Part shown: positions 1-12,623 of the stretch, in pieces
Layout: every line of letters starts with the position of its first letter
Position numbering within the stretch: the stretch's first letter is position 1
Assembly: GCA_951230915.1 (NCBI GenBank)
Contig: OX579641.1
Coordinates: 9,424,001 to 9,488,000, forward strand
Origin: Antitrichia curtipendula
Taxonomy: Eukaryota; Streptophyta; Bryopsida; Hypnales; Leucodontaceae
Direction: 5' to 3'
DNA length: 64,000 nucleotides
Made by a program: the position numbers and the translations under genes
Notes under the pieces: generated by a model
Database searches by the model: none
Told to the model about the DNA's origin: nothing
Seen by the model: the letters and a program-made list of their open reading frames with translations, nothing else

Positions 1-240
1 CTCAATATTTTGGTTGCACGAGATAATTCAGGAGGTGGGCCCTTTGCCTTCTCAAATTTCTGGCTTTCTCATTTTAGGGGTCTGGAGGCTTTTTTTTTGA
101 ATTTTTTTTGGCAAATTTGGGGCCTGCGGCCCCAATTTACTCTAGGAGGTCCCCTTCTACTTTAAAAAAACCAAAGAAAACAGGGGCAGGTTTTATCCCC
201 CCCCCTCCTGAAATATCTCGTGCAACCAATTTATCGAGAT
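1..240. repeat. Short foldback element at the window edge
   Basis: Two arms of about 25 bases face each other. The left arm begins TTGGTTGCACGAGATA at position 10, and the right arm ends with its reverse complement at 229, with one or two mismatches; AGGAGG/CCTCCT pairing continues the match inwards. The middle is about 150 bases with poly-T and C-rich tracts and no reading frame worth calling. This has the form of a small MITE. The left edge may be cut by the window, so no target duplication can be judged. Confidence 0.5.
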
Positions 241-1760
241 CCGGTGGGTACCTCCCAAACCGCCACTTTTTGCTATTGTGTCTATTTACTACTATTAGCC
301 CTGTCAAAAATTTCATTGATTTTCTTGTTGGCAAGTGAAAGCAGGTTCCAATGCACCAAAGAATGCAACATTTGGATATTGTAGGCAAAAGTTATGAAGG
401 AATAATGTTTGGTTCTATAATAGTTTCTTCCACCAAGGTACATAATTGATTTTTGGAGATGTACTCAAAGTGAAGATGGCAGTTTAGAGTCAATGGCGCA
501 TGTTTGACACTGATTCATCAAAGTCAATATCTGAAATTTCAAAAACCTTGACTATATTGAATACAAGATATAAACATTTAAAGTGAGATTTTTTAACTTT
601 GGATCTAGCTTGACAATCTAGTCTGACAAGGTATTGAATCTTCTTAGCTTAAAACCCTTATACTATATCTTTTGAATTAAATTTTTCTTTTTTGTTGGTA
701 AATTGAGTTGATTGTTCAAGGAAATCATTTATTTTTTTAAATGTTATTTTAATTTTTTTTAATTTTATTAAATTGAAGTAGGTACAACGTAGAAGAAAAA
801 CTAAATTGTTGATAGTTTTAAGATGGAATTGAAACATACTAATTTTAGCACTGAGATTGTTGACCTAGAAAGCAAAATAAACCATGCAACTTTTGGGAGG
901 AAAAATTTGTTAAAATTGAGTTGAAAAATGGATCTTGTACCTTATTTTCTAAAAATTTTGCTGAAATTGCCTACAAAATAAGAAGCTTCATAGCTTTCAG
1001 ATTACTTATCAAAATAGAGTGAATCAAATCTTTCCACGTAAACAAAAATATAATGTATAATTTTGATGATATTGACAATGAAGAGTTACTTTTTTTGTGG
1101 ATTTGTTGGATCAATTATGTGCATTATGAACTCTAGTCTTTGGACAAAAAGATTGAACTTAAAAATGCATTATATGGTTGTGAAATATAAAATGAATGCA
1201 TTGCCTAATTCAACAAATATTTCAAATGCAAAGACATTAAGATATAACAATGGTTCATATTGCAACATATACTCTCTCTACAATGGGCAATGCTATTCCA
1301 TGCTCTCAATTCCAAAAAATAAATTCAAATATTGTGGAAACTAACATCATATGCATGTTTGTCAAATGGTTGTTATTTTAAATTCTATAAATGTCAATTT
1401 CCTTCAATTTTTGTGTATAACAATTTGAAATGATGTATACCAACATGCCAAGGAACAAATTTTTTGTTTTAGTTTTAAAGAAAAATTGGCAAAATATAAA
1501 GTAATTCCAAATCAAGTTGAACAAAATTGAGTTTTTGACATGGCTAACTTTGAAATTGATTTTCTTTCAAATCACAACTAATTTTTTCTTCAAACTTCTA
1601 TAGTAACATGTAGTATGTTGCACACTACAACTTTTGTATATCTACTTTTGGACTTTGTCCATTGATGCTTATGGTATGGTTGTTTGAATTAAAATGTTTC
1701 AACTTTGTACTTAGTTTTGTCAATTATTGTCATTGTAAACCTTTATGTTGAAAAGTAAAA
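240..1760. other. AT-rich intergenic DNA with a family B fragment
   Basis: No gene is supported. About 765-1050 resembles the interior of the CCCC/TTAA family B elements (compare 47950-48240), sharing the order of the 'GAAGTAGGTACAA' stretch, the 'GAGATTGTT' stretch and the 'AATTGCC' stretch. It has no recognisable ends and is an old fragment. The rest is unannotated AT-rich sequence. Confidence 0.45.
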
Positions 1761-1762
1761 TA

Positions 1763-2131
1763 AGGTAGAATTGCTTATTATCATACACATTTGCTATCTA
1801 GGTACTTTGGAGAAGTTGTTTGTTAGCTCTCATATTTTTTCAGAGATTGAAAAGTTTGAGAGAAGTCATTTGCAAAAAGAATGAAGACATTCTGACATGA
1901 AGTGGATTTTATGTGATTTTTTAAAGACAAAATGTTAAAGCATGAATAGACCCTTACTGAAGTATGGGCAAATCTATGTTGAAGTGTGTGTTGACGTATC
2001 TGCTTTCCAAGTGCATTCCCATTATGATAAAAGATTGGTAAGATTGTGGTAATGGGTGGGTTATTGACGCAAATAGGCGGGTTTCCTAGGCGTTGGAATT
2101 GGGTGGATGGCAATAATGGGCAATTCTACCT
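1763..2131. mobile_element. AGGT-type MITE, family f
   Basis: A 369-bp non-autonomous element. The left end AGGTAGAATTGC pairs with the right end, whose reverse complement begins AGGTAGAATTGCCCATT. A TA dinucleotide flanks each end (1761-1762 and 2132-2133), as expected for a TA-duplicating transposon. No transposase is encoded. The right end carries the AGGT-N7-CCCATT pattern shared with families b (37-43 kb) and e (49 kb). Confidence 0.65.
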
Positions 2132-2133
2132 TA

Positions 2134-5100
2134 GTAGCGACTCTGTCCAACTCTTTAGAAGCTATTTCCAATAGCAATAGTTTGTAAAATATGAAAAAAA
2201 GAATCAGCAGAGAAGACTATGTCATTTCAATCAACTTAAAAATATAAAACATTCAAAATTTATACTGAGTATATTCACAAATTTAAAACATTACAAGTTA
2301 TTAAACTATCAAATCCTCTAGTTTAGAAATTGAAATACTAGAAGTTTACTAATTTAAAATTTAAAATTTTCATAATTTAAAGGTTCATAAATTTAAAGGT
2401 TCATAAATTTTAAAGTGTTTAAATTTCAACATTTAAAAATATTTACATATTCTTATTCAAAGCATTAGATATCAAAGGAGTCAAATTTATTCACTATAAA
2501 CATGTGACTCTTTGATCTCCCAAATTGGTTTAAATTTAGAAATTTATACAAAATAGATAGATGCCAAAAATCTTGCATTATATATATTAAGCAGCATAAG
2601 AATCATTGCATTGTAAATTGTAGATCAATGTTATAAAATATACTATTAATATGTTAGTAACATGTTGACATATCTAACTACATACTAGCCTACAATATTA
2701 TTCTGTTATATATTTATAATATATACAATGGAATTTATATGTTTCAACTTTAGAGAAAAGTCACTCTAGTTAAATATCAATTTTGGATAGTTGCAACTAC
2801 TATTATATACAAAAATATATAATGTGTATAAAATTAACTAATTAATTAATATACACTTTGGAATTCTATTTAAAATGCAATATAATTGCAATTAGTTGTG
2901 AATTATTTCTAAATTGATCACTACATATGCTTGCCTAAAATGTACATCCTCTATTTAGAAAATAAATTAGGGTTAATTTTGAAAGCACTTCTTTTCAATA
3001 TTTGGAAGTTGGGACATTTATGGTTTATTATATAATGTTCAAAAACTGCATGTTAGAATAATCTAGAATGCAATTTAATAATAAGATTTTTACTCAAAGA
3101 TTTAATTGGATTACTCTAAAGATTTACCTCTCACCCTTTTCACCTCTGCATCCCAAAGTCTGTCTTGGAAGTGTGTGTAACGGAAATGGTTGATTTGAGT
3201 TTGACTTGCAAATAGAAGTCATTTATTTTTTGTAAACACAATGTTATGGAAAAGTCCAATCTTGAAAATTAGATTGTATATAGAAGTATCTAGTTTTTTT
3301 CAATGACCGTGTTTAGAAGTCCTAGTACAATTATAAAAAAATAGTGAAATATTGATGAAAGATGATTCTATGTACAATACAATTATTTAATATTTTACAA
3401 GGCCAATCATGGCAAATATAACATACTTGGTGCTTGAATTGTATAATGTGGATGAAAAAAACATCTACGTGGCATCACATTGTACTAAAATAGGAAGATA
3501 AAAAATATATACAAGGTGTATATATTTTATTTTTTGTATAAATTTTTTATTTGTAATAGGAATTTTGGAATTAAAAAAAATTTAAAACGATTGAATTCTA
3601 GACATGTGTGACTAATCTTATTGAATCTCATTGCAATAGGAGATCAAGAATTGTTTTTAGAAAAGTGAACACATGAACCAAAAGTTGAAAAGGTAACTGA
3701 GTGTAGTTTTTTGGTATTATAATGTCTTAGTGTTTGTAAGAATTAGACTTAATTGCTTGCCATCATCTACTAATTACAAATTGATTATTTCCATCTCTGG
3801 TAAGTAAAAATTTTCTCATGACATCTACTTTTGTAGTGACTAGTGGAGGAACTTGTATTTCAATGTTGTGTGTAAAGTGTTGAAATGTCTTTTGTAAGTA
3901 GTGACTACTATGAATTTTCTAGCAATTCAAACGGCAAATCATGGTCATTGTTGAAACACAAAATTTTGATCTTATTCTCTTTGATTATATAATTAGAATG
4001 TCATATTCAACCATCACCTATGAGGAAAAAAATTCATTTCCAAAAGCTTGTCACAATATTCCCATTCCTTAAGAAATAGATATGGAACCTAAAGGGTTAA
4101 GTGATGAATGGTGAATTTATCATTGATATAAGAATGGTGGATTAGTTGAATGTGTGGATCATTGCATTCATTTCAATTCATATAATATAAGGCATGTGCA
4201 CCTATAATCATCACTATCCAAATACAACACCTACAATAGGACTTCAAAAGCAACAATAAAATTTAAAATTTGATGACACAAAATGTACATATCCCTATTA
4301 GTATTTGCTTGGTCTTGGAGTAGAGATTCTTGAAATTCTCTATTAATTGCATGAGTAACAAGTTTTTTCCTAACACTTCATTTTCACCTATTCACTTATT
4401 CATTTGCGTACAATTTCAAAAATCAAGAGGGGACAAAGAAAGAGAAAGAAAAGAAGAAATGATGAGGTTGAAGATGAGGTTGTTCAAGAAATTAGGATTT
4501 AAGGTTTCTACATGTCTGTCTATAAAGATTAAGGAAGTTGCAATGATTTTAGGGATGTTCAAGATTTCTATTGCGCAAAGCTCTCCAAATTAAGCTTTGC
4601 CCAAAATTATGGATTGCGTTTATAATGATTATGTTTTTTAAAAAACATTTAGGGGGGTTTTCCTTGAATAAAATTTTGAAGTTTAAGAAAAAATGACTAG
4701 TGTACTTGTTTGAGAATTTTTGAATATATAAGTTTTACATTCAATAAAAAATGACCAGTGTACTCCTTTCAAAATTTAATAATCAATGGAAAAACGACAC
4801 TTGTACTTTTTTTTGTAATTCATGTATGATTTTTACTATTTTTGATGGGGTTTTACGTACAATGTACTCAAAAATAGCAGGCATTGCCTTACTATAAGAT
4901 ACCTTTTTGAACTCTTAGCATGGAATTACGTAAGTTAATTGCACCAATTGTGCCCCGTTTCTAAAATTGACCTTATAGATTTTTGCCTAGAACATATTTT
5001 ATGAGTGTCTAAGATTATTTTCAGATACACCTATTTTCACTAGTTTAAAAAAAATAGTTTATTTGTATAATACCCAACGATGGATAAGAAGAGAGTCTAG

Positions 5101-5640
5101 CATAATTTTTAAAATCTAAGAAAAAAATTTAATAATAATAATAAATAATATATATATATATATATGGCCTACAAGGACCACAACTAGGAGTGACATGACA
5201 CAACATCCATTATGGAACATTACACACCATCACAATTCCTCGGCACAATTCAAATGGAGAAACAACCCCATTGAACAAACACAGTCAACATGAAGAGTTG
5301 AACCAACAACCTTGTGGATTCAACTAAAACTCCCTACCTCTTGCCTCATCATCCGGGGTAGTTTAAGGTCATTTTGGACCAAAAACACAATTGTTTGACT
5401 TCCAAAAAGATGTAACAAAAAAATTAGGCAATCTAATACTATGAAAAATACTCAATTGCTTATTTGGATGCATTTAGAAGCAAAAATTCAGAATTTATTT
5501 TTATGACGTTCAATAAATGCATAAGAAGAAAATCTAGAGTAGTATCCTTTAGAATTCCAATAGATTTTTATCAAAAATATTAGACAATTTAACTCTAGGA
5601 ATTGTGCTCAATTCCTTATTTGGACACATTTAGGGTGCAG
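2134..5640. other. AT-rich intergenic DNA
   Basis: About 3.5 kb without a supportable gene. It contains simple AT sequence, including an AAT run followed by an (AT)n run near 5128-5165. I see no clean inverted-repeat element, tRNA or coding exon here. Short open frames are what AT-rich sequence gives by chance. Confidence 0.5.
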
Positions 5641-6718
5641 TTACCTTAGGTGTAGTGCCTACCATGTGGGAACTGGATGTGGGAACCGGGAAGTGGAAGG
5701 GAACGAAACAAATCCTTGAATGACACCTATAAGCTTCCCATATTGTCACTCTCTCACTGCCCCGACTTCCCTTGCTCTCCGTCATGACCATTGTGCTCAT
5801 TTCTTCACGACTGCTGCTGCACACGAATCCTTCCTCCAGGTACCAATTGCCTTCACTCTCTCACAGTTTACTCAATTGGGAACTCGTGGATCCATTCATT
5901 TGTAATGAGAATTCAGTGAAGGACCTGCTTGGAATACTGCTCTTTGCCATGAATGCAACACATGAGAAAACAAGGCTCTGATGGGAGCTGGCGGTTTAAA
6001 TTTAGGGTTTTCAGTTTTCGATTTGAATTTTTTGCATTTAGTATTAACGTTGGGAATCGTGTGCGTTGGAGGGATTGATTTGTAGTGATCATTTGGTGCA
6101 GGCTTGTTGGGAGAAGAGCAGGAGGCGTTTGTACAGAGAAACGCTTCTTCAGCTCCCTTAGGGTAGTAAACAATCAGCAGCATATCAAGGTATTGTTATT
6201 CTTCTGCAATCGTTGGAGCAATTGATGCCTGATCGGAGCAATTAATGCGCTGGATGAACTTCATCCATGGGCGTAATTGTACTGTGCTACATGTCTATGC
6301 CTAGTGAGCAATTTGCTTCGTTTTGAGAATGTATGGCAGGGACACCCGAAGTGAGGTTTGCAACTCACCGAAGAATTTGTTATTATAATACTGTATGCAA
6401 AAGTTATGATGGTTCAAAGTTTTATTATAAGTTGACCTAAAATTGATGTTTGGACGAATGTTTCAGTGGTTTACATCCTCCTAATCAATATGTAACCATT
6501 GTCTAAGATTTTAGGGTGACAATTGTTGGTGTCCCTATCTTAGTTTTTTCCATTTGTGCTCTGGAATTTGCCCTGGCCAACACATCAATGCATTTTCGGT
6601 TTCTTTATTATTCTCTGTGATTTATATTGCGAAGGAAGGCCTGGCCCTCCAAAGTTTCTTGGCTCTCGTGCGAGAGGGGAAGCGGAAACGGGACGTTCGG
6701 AATTTCAGAGTCACCTCT
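5640..6718 (+). promoter_or_regulatory. Upstream region and probable 5' leader of the ASCC1-like gene
   Basis: Base composition rises from AT-rich to mixed around 5640, as is usual when entering a transcribed region. The first supportable start codon is 6719, only 12 bases after a TTTCAG that could be the acceptor of a leader intron. The promoter and any non-coding exon should therefore lie here, but no TATA box or transcription start can be fixed. Short frames on both strands do not resemble known proteins. Confidence 0.35.
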
Positions 6719-9700
6719 ATGGGCGAATCGATACTTCCGGAGGAGGTTGAACATCTCCTTCTGACTGAAGGTGAACCATCTCAAGGTACTTGCTCTTTTA
6801 TGTAATAATAATGTTTTTGTGTGGAGTTTAGTTTATTTTTATTGTACGCTTGCAATAATGAAATACACTAGTACCAAATTGGACCTTAAAGCAGTTTCCA
6901 GTAGGTCATATGGGAATTTTCTTTAGTCCAATTTTGTTTATTTTTGGACCAATACATGCGTTGTTTTCCACTGATTCTGGTGATATAAAATTTGACTTTA
7001 TCTGAATTATCTTATTCTCAATATGATCAATTGAATCGGTCATTTAAAACCATGAATCCTTGGTTTTTTGGGGGTTTAGCGGATATGCTCAGGTCTTGAC
7101 TAAATTCACTTTTCAATTGTGCAGATTTGGAAAAGAGGGATTCCAAAAAGCCTGCTAAGGCTCTTTGGAGGCGGAAGGGCCATCCAGACAATGCTAACAA
7201 ATTATCAGCCTCAGTTTTTGTAAACATTTCATTGCAGTGTCATCTGTTTTTAGGCTTTGGATTTTAGTGCTCTTGATTGCGCTTTTAATTCTATCTAGCT
7301 TACAATTTTGGATACCCAATGTTTTTGGAACCTACGCTTGATAGAATTAAGAGGGTTGTTTGTAACTTTGTAAGCATCACTGGTATTTAAAATGTTGAAT
7401 TCTGTAGTTGTTTCATAGAGCTTTGTACTGCAACGCTCCCTGTCCACGTACAACTGTTTTCATGTGACGTCCAACGACACTACACTGGAATTTTCAATTT
7501 CTGCTTGCACAGAGAAGTCTAAGCGGGTGCTCTGAAACACAATTCTTGGTTTTCATGTGCAGGTGGATCCCCCTTTTCTCGGATTCCTCATTGGGAAAGG
7601 GTACAATGTCACTACTTTCTGTGCGTATCTTTGTTTGCTTTATTTCTATCTCTTTATAATAAATATAGTCTGTGTTTCTCTCCAGGATCGATGAAGTCTT
7701 CACTTGACATCTCTTATCAGTTACCTTATCACTTCACTAACTGATAAGGGTGTTTTTTCTTATGAAACGATGTATCTGGTTGCAGAGGAACTACAAGACA
7801 GAAGATAGAAAAAGACACAGGTGTGACCTTGTTCATTCCGCGCTCCAAAGAGGCCGAAGCCGGCAAACATGTTGGTATGGTTCCACTTGGACAGAGGATG
7901 GATTAGTCTAATAGACCACTAGATCAATTTTAAGATAATGTTAATGTAATGCCAAGTTAATGTTGAATTAATAGTGACTTAAAGATTGCAATTAAATTAT
8001 CAAGTTAATGTAAGGTCATTAACGTCATACTGATATTAAGGTAACACCATCCATGTTTCACTAACATTAACTTAGCATTAATTCAACATGAGGACTATAT
8101 GAATCTAGTTCATATTAATTCAATAGTGAATAATATGTCACTTGGGGACTGGGGTGGTCTTCTGTGATGTTGCTTGTCATGGAAAATAGTGTGTTTCTTA
8201 CCGCAGATGGAATAAGAAATTTACATGTGGGACACAATCTTAATGGGTTGCATCGTGTACAGTACTTCAAGGGGAATCCGAAGAGGCTTTGGAGAAAGCA
8301 ACGCAGCAGGTGTATGAGGTTATCGATCAGGTTAGCTGCTAATCGATATTTGCCAAGCAGACATACCCTCTGTTGTATTCACCTTGATGCGGTAATGTGG
8401 GGAATCAGTACCTCTGGGATCATTGCATATTATAACTCCATAATGCAACTACTTCTTTCTTTAATATCAAAGTAGTTACCATGAAAAAGTTGGTGTGTTT
8501 CAGGCCATCAAAAGCCCACAGCTTCAGTATTCGCACTTCGTGTCCATTCCATTGTCTCTGCACTCAAAACTGCTGGAGTCGGTTATAGGTTTCCAGAAGT
8601 CTGTGTTAAAGCCTGGTGATTCATCAAGTGATGGTACTGTCAACTACTCTTTTAAGACTTCGACTTTGCCTTGCTTTAGATGTGAATTTCATCTATAATT
8701 CCATAATTCACAGAGGCCCCAAATGAATTAAAGGCAAATCATGTTCTCTGCATTTTCATTGCATGAATTTCCACTCATTGTCTTTCTGGCGCAATGCGTT
8801 TGTGAAAGTCGGTTAGCTCAAATCTGGAGCTTGGGTGTGGAAAATAGTACATGATGAAGTGGTGAAGGATAGACTTTCTCCATAACCAGAATCCAGATTT
8901 GACTTACGTACCATAATCTTAATGCTATGATCTTCGGTGATCCGATGTTGAAGAAAGCAGATGTTGGAGAACCAAGTCTTAAAATAGAAACTAGAAAGAG
9001 GGGAGGGGCTGTGGCTCCTTCTTTCAAATGGCTTCCTGTCACCTGTAGATTATAAGACCTCACTGAGATTATGTCGCAGTTGAAGGTCTTTGAGTTATTT
9101 AGACTTGGTGACTGTTCTTTACTGGGGGCTAATAATGTTGGGGGGTACTACTTGTGACACAGGCCCTGGCTTGAAGGGCAAAGGTATCGACGAGTCCATA
9201 TTCATAAAGCCTGCCACATTTCATTTGACACTCCTGATGTTAAAGCTGTGGAGCAATGATCGAGTGCAAGCTGCTGCAGATTGCTTGCAGGTACGCTATT
9301 TCCCAAGTTGCTTTTAATTTCAAGAACACTGTGATTACTTGACCATGAAAATTTATTCGAGTTCTATGTTTCCATTAATGGAAATGGCGTCATCTGCCTC
9401 GTTCCATGATTTTTTCTCTTGAAGTAAATGTTGGAGTTCAAAATTCATGTTGATATATTGATTCTACTGCTACCTTGCTTGTTCTGAAGCTTGTGTGGGT
9501 TGTGAAGTTCTATTTGCAATCTTCTCGTTCCTCTGTATTTGACTTTGCCGACCTTCCTTTGATATTTCATGCAGAGAGTAATGCCCCGAGTTCATGAGGC
9601 TCTGGAAGGTTCTCCTTTGACAATCAAACTTACTGGCGTGGTATCATGCTGACTTCATGCCTTTCGTTTTTCTTGCTTTATGCAATAATAATTTGTGAGA

Positions 9701-11102
9701 CTGATTAAGTCCCAACACAATGTATATATCAAAAACTCATGAGTCAATTTTTTTATTTCTGGTATATATTTCTGGTATGCTTTGAAGAAGATTTCATGTG
9801 CTTAATCTTTTCTTCCAAACATTTTTCTATCAATAATATAGAGTTGAGCAGGACTATTGATGCTCCCGACGATTGCCTAACGTTAGCTATACACAATGAT
9901 CTGGTCGAGAATTACTTAAATTTTCTTGTCAAGATCGAAAATTCTAGTACATTTTTTTGTTCTTGCTTTTATCGGAAGCATCACGTTTGTAACTCCAGTT
10001 GACATGTATGGAAATGACAGGATTGTATGAACGGAAACCCTGGCAAAGCTCACGTGCTTTATGCAGATGTGGAAGCTGATGATCGGGCGTTACGCCTTAT
10101 TAAAGCAAGCCGTATCCACAAGTGAACTGTTTGGTGTTTTTTCAATGATTTTGATTACTAGTGCACGCTTTTTGCTCGTGATCACTGAGGGAAGGGAAGT
10201 ATCTTAACGTGTACCAGAGGTCATTACTGAGGCTTTTACCGAAGCAGGTCTTGTGATGGATAAAGATAAGACGCAAACTTTGAAGGTAAGTAAAACTTTC
10301 AACCCAAGAACCCCAAATGTTTTTTTAGCTGTTTTGAGTAGGCCACACAGGAACTTTCTTTTGTTTATGACCAATATATAAAAAAACCGTATTTATTTAA
10401 TTGTTGACCAACACATGCAATGTTCTTTACTGATTCTGGGAATATAATATTTGGCTCCATCTGAAGTATGTTTTTTTGGTAATTGGTCATTTTAAAACCA
10501 TGAATCTTTGGTCTTTTAGGGGTTAAATATTTGTACCAAAAAAATTGTAATCTTCTAGCGGGTTTCGTGTTTGCATGGGCTTGGTATGGTCTTGATTCTT
10601 GACTCTTGATGGCTTCTCATGCAGTTGCACGCAACTTTGATGAACACTAGCCAGCGATCAAAGGGGTATGTGCACTCTCTTTCCTGCTAGACGTGTAATG
10701 CCATGACATTAATACAAATTCATCATTAAATATTGCAAGCATTCGGTTGATTTTCTAACTCCTCATTTGAGAGAATCTGTGGATCTCTCACGTGGTTTAT
10801 ATTACTAGATTTAGGTTGGACACTCTTTTCTTGTAATTCGCTGATAATCGCCTAAAAAATGCTTGAAATTGAGCTGTTGATCTCTACATGATTTATGCAG
10901 ACATGGTAAAAGTTACTTCAAAAGAATTCCGTTTGATGCAACGGAGATCATGACCAAGTTTGAGCAACATGAATGGGGGGAGTATCACGTTTCAGAAGCG
11001 CACTTGTCGCAGCGATTTCTTTATGATGAAAACGGGTACTATCACTGCTGTAGTGCCATTCCATTCCCTCAAATTTCAAGCCATGCGCCGACTCAGGAGT
11101 AA
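6719..11102 (+). CDS. ASCC1: ASCC1-like protein, KH and 2H phosphoesterase domains
   Basis: Twelve coding exons join in phase: 6719-6785, 7125-7219, 7563-7600, 7786-7874, 8272-8330, 8504-8633, 9163-9290, 9575-9640, 10021-10111, 10218-10285, 10625-10665 and 10901-11102, giving 357 residues. Residues 55-85 form a KH core with the GKGG loop at 65-68. Residues about 120-357 are the LigT-like 2H domain: both catalytic signatures are present, HLT at 180-182 and HAT at 279-281, followed by the terminal 'SQRFLYDENGYY' strand. In animals ASCC1 is a nuclear subunit of the activating signal cointegrator complex, which includes the ASCC3 helicase, and acts in transcription and alkylation-damage repair; a similar role is inferred here. 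The start is the least certain part: Met6719 follows a possible leader acceptor. The KH-to-helix link (exon 4 to 5) is short, so one splice site there may be off. Confidence 0.85.
7920..8110. repeat. Imperfect inverted repeat in an intron of the ASCC1-like gene
   Basis: Intron 4 holds facing copies of a GTTAATGTTGAATTAAT-like arm (near 7950-7970) and its complement (near 8070-8095). The arms are diverged. It may be an old MITE, but termini and target duplication are not clear. Confidence 0.3.
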
Positions 11103-12048
11103 CTTAACTCTCTTGAGGAGCTGCCTCAACACTCAACACCACTGGAAGCGGAATGTAGATTCTTTTTGGTACAATATTGAGCTCATCTCAGGTAAATGGT
11201 ACCAAAAGCTACAAGGAGAGAGGCACTGGCCACGCACTCATGCTTTTCTTCAGTGAAGTGCCAGAGTTTCGAGTTGTTTTTTGGTTGTCACCGAAATAGA
11301 GAAGCGTGAATTTTTACAACTCCTAAAGAAGGTATTTAACATTTTTGGAAGAATGTCCAGGTTATATAAGGGTTTGTTTTTGTTCTATCTTTGAATAGCA
11401 TGCTAAATCTGTTATCAAACAACAGCTCTGCATTCTATTCCTCCTTGCCTACTCGCCTCTTGCCACACCTTCCCAATTTTATAAGCTGCCTTCAGTTTGT
11501 AACCGTTCAGTTGGCCTTAACTTCCTAAAAATATATCGCAGGTATGTTCTGCATGAGGATTCTGCACTTTCAGTGCAGAACATGCACGTTCCCTATGAGG
11601 GTTAAGGCCTACGATACATAACAGTAAACGTGATGCAACCCTAGCGGCCTAGCTTTTTTGTGCTGAACAAAACTGGTGTGATCCACCTGAGGTAAAGATT
11701 TGATTCCCCTTGCATGATGGCATTCTACGCTATGAATGATTCTTGTGATGATAACATATTTCTTCACATTCTGCATATCTGGGCCAGGCTTCTGATATTT
11801 TTGCCGACATCAAAAGTGGGTCATGCAACAGTCATGACCAAAACCAACCAATCGGTGGGTCTCAACACATGTTTCCGAGTAAATTTCTGTATATGAGTAA
11901 TTTATTGTAAATCTTTTTTGTGAGTAACCAAAGTCTAAGTTCGTATTGCATTCAGGATGAGGTAGCAACACCTTAAAACAACAAGGTGAGAGTTTTCACA
12001 TATTCTGTGTGGTCATAGTGCATTTTTTTGTTAAAGCAAATTAGCAAA
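11103..12048. other. 3' flank of the ASCC1-like gene
   Basis: This should hold the 3' untranslated region and terminator, but no polyadenylation site can be assigned. Short frames at 11714-11896 and nearby have no recognisable content. I see nothing else in it. Confidence 0.35.
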
Positions 12049-12050
12049 TA

Positions 12051-12621
12051 CTCCCTCTGTCCCACTAATAACCTCCAAATCAAGTAGAATTTTTGTCCCA
12101 CTAAAACGCTCCGTTTCTTGATTTTGAATGTTGAATAAGTGTTCGTTGTATTGAACAAACTTGTGGGGGCAAGTGAAACAATCTAGAAGCATTCCTTTGG
12201 CCTAGCAAGTTTGGTCTTGTTCATATAAGGCACCTTGTACAAATTGTTTCTCTAGATAGTAGTGTTGACGATGCATTCAGTGACCACTTCAACATTATAA
12301 AAATTTGTTTCTAAAGTGGGCTAGTTTTTTTTATTGCACATATTTAGGTTGGGAAATACATTTCTAGAATCCTATTGTTGCTAACACCCTTTAAATCGTT
12401 TAAAATGACAGAGCTGGTAACATTTACAAATTATGCTCAAATATCATACTTTCTATATGGATTTTACGTGCCTAAACGACAATACCTAAGCTAGAGATTT
12501 TACATAGATCTAAATGATAGCTTACTTGTTCTTGAATACATGTATTGCTAGCACTATGAGAGAAATACAATTAATCCCTCAAAAAAAAAAAATTGGGAGG
12601 TTTTTAGTGGGACAAAGGAAG
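12051..12621. mobile_element. Stowaway-like MITE
   Basis: The left end CTCCCTCTGTCCCACTAA matches the reverse complement of the right end, CTTCCTTTGTCCCACTAA, over about 26 positions with a few differences. TA flanks both sides (12049-12050 and 12622-12623). Termini starting CTCCCTC with TA duplication are the signature of Stowaway elements, non-autonomous relatives of plant Tc1/mariner transposons. At 571 bp it is rather long for the group. It has no coding content. Confidence 0.8.
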
Positions 12622-12623
12622 TA

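Noticed and set aside
3690..5655. AGGTAACTG at 3691 facing its complement at 5645-5653
   Set aside because: Only about nine bases match, TA is absent at the left side, and the spacing of about 2 kb is unlike the other AGGT elements.
8713..8750. A possible extra ASCC1 exon ('APNELKANH')
   Set aside because: It has an AG before it but no donor that keeps phase; exon 8504-8633 joins 9163-9290 directly and gives the expected 'SSDGPGLKGKG'.
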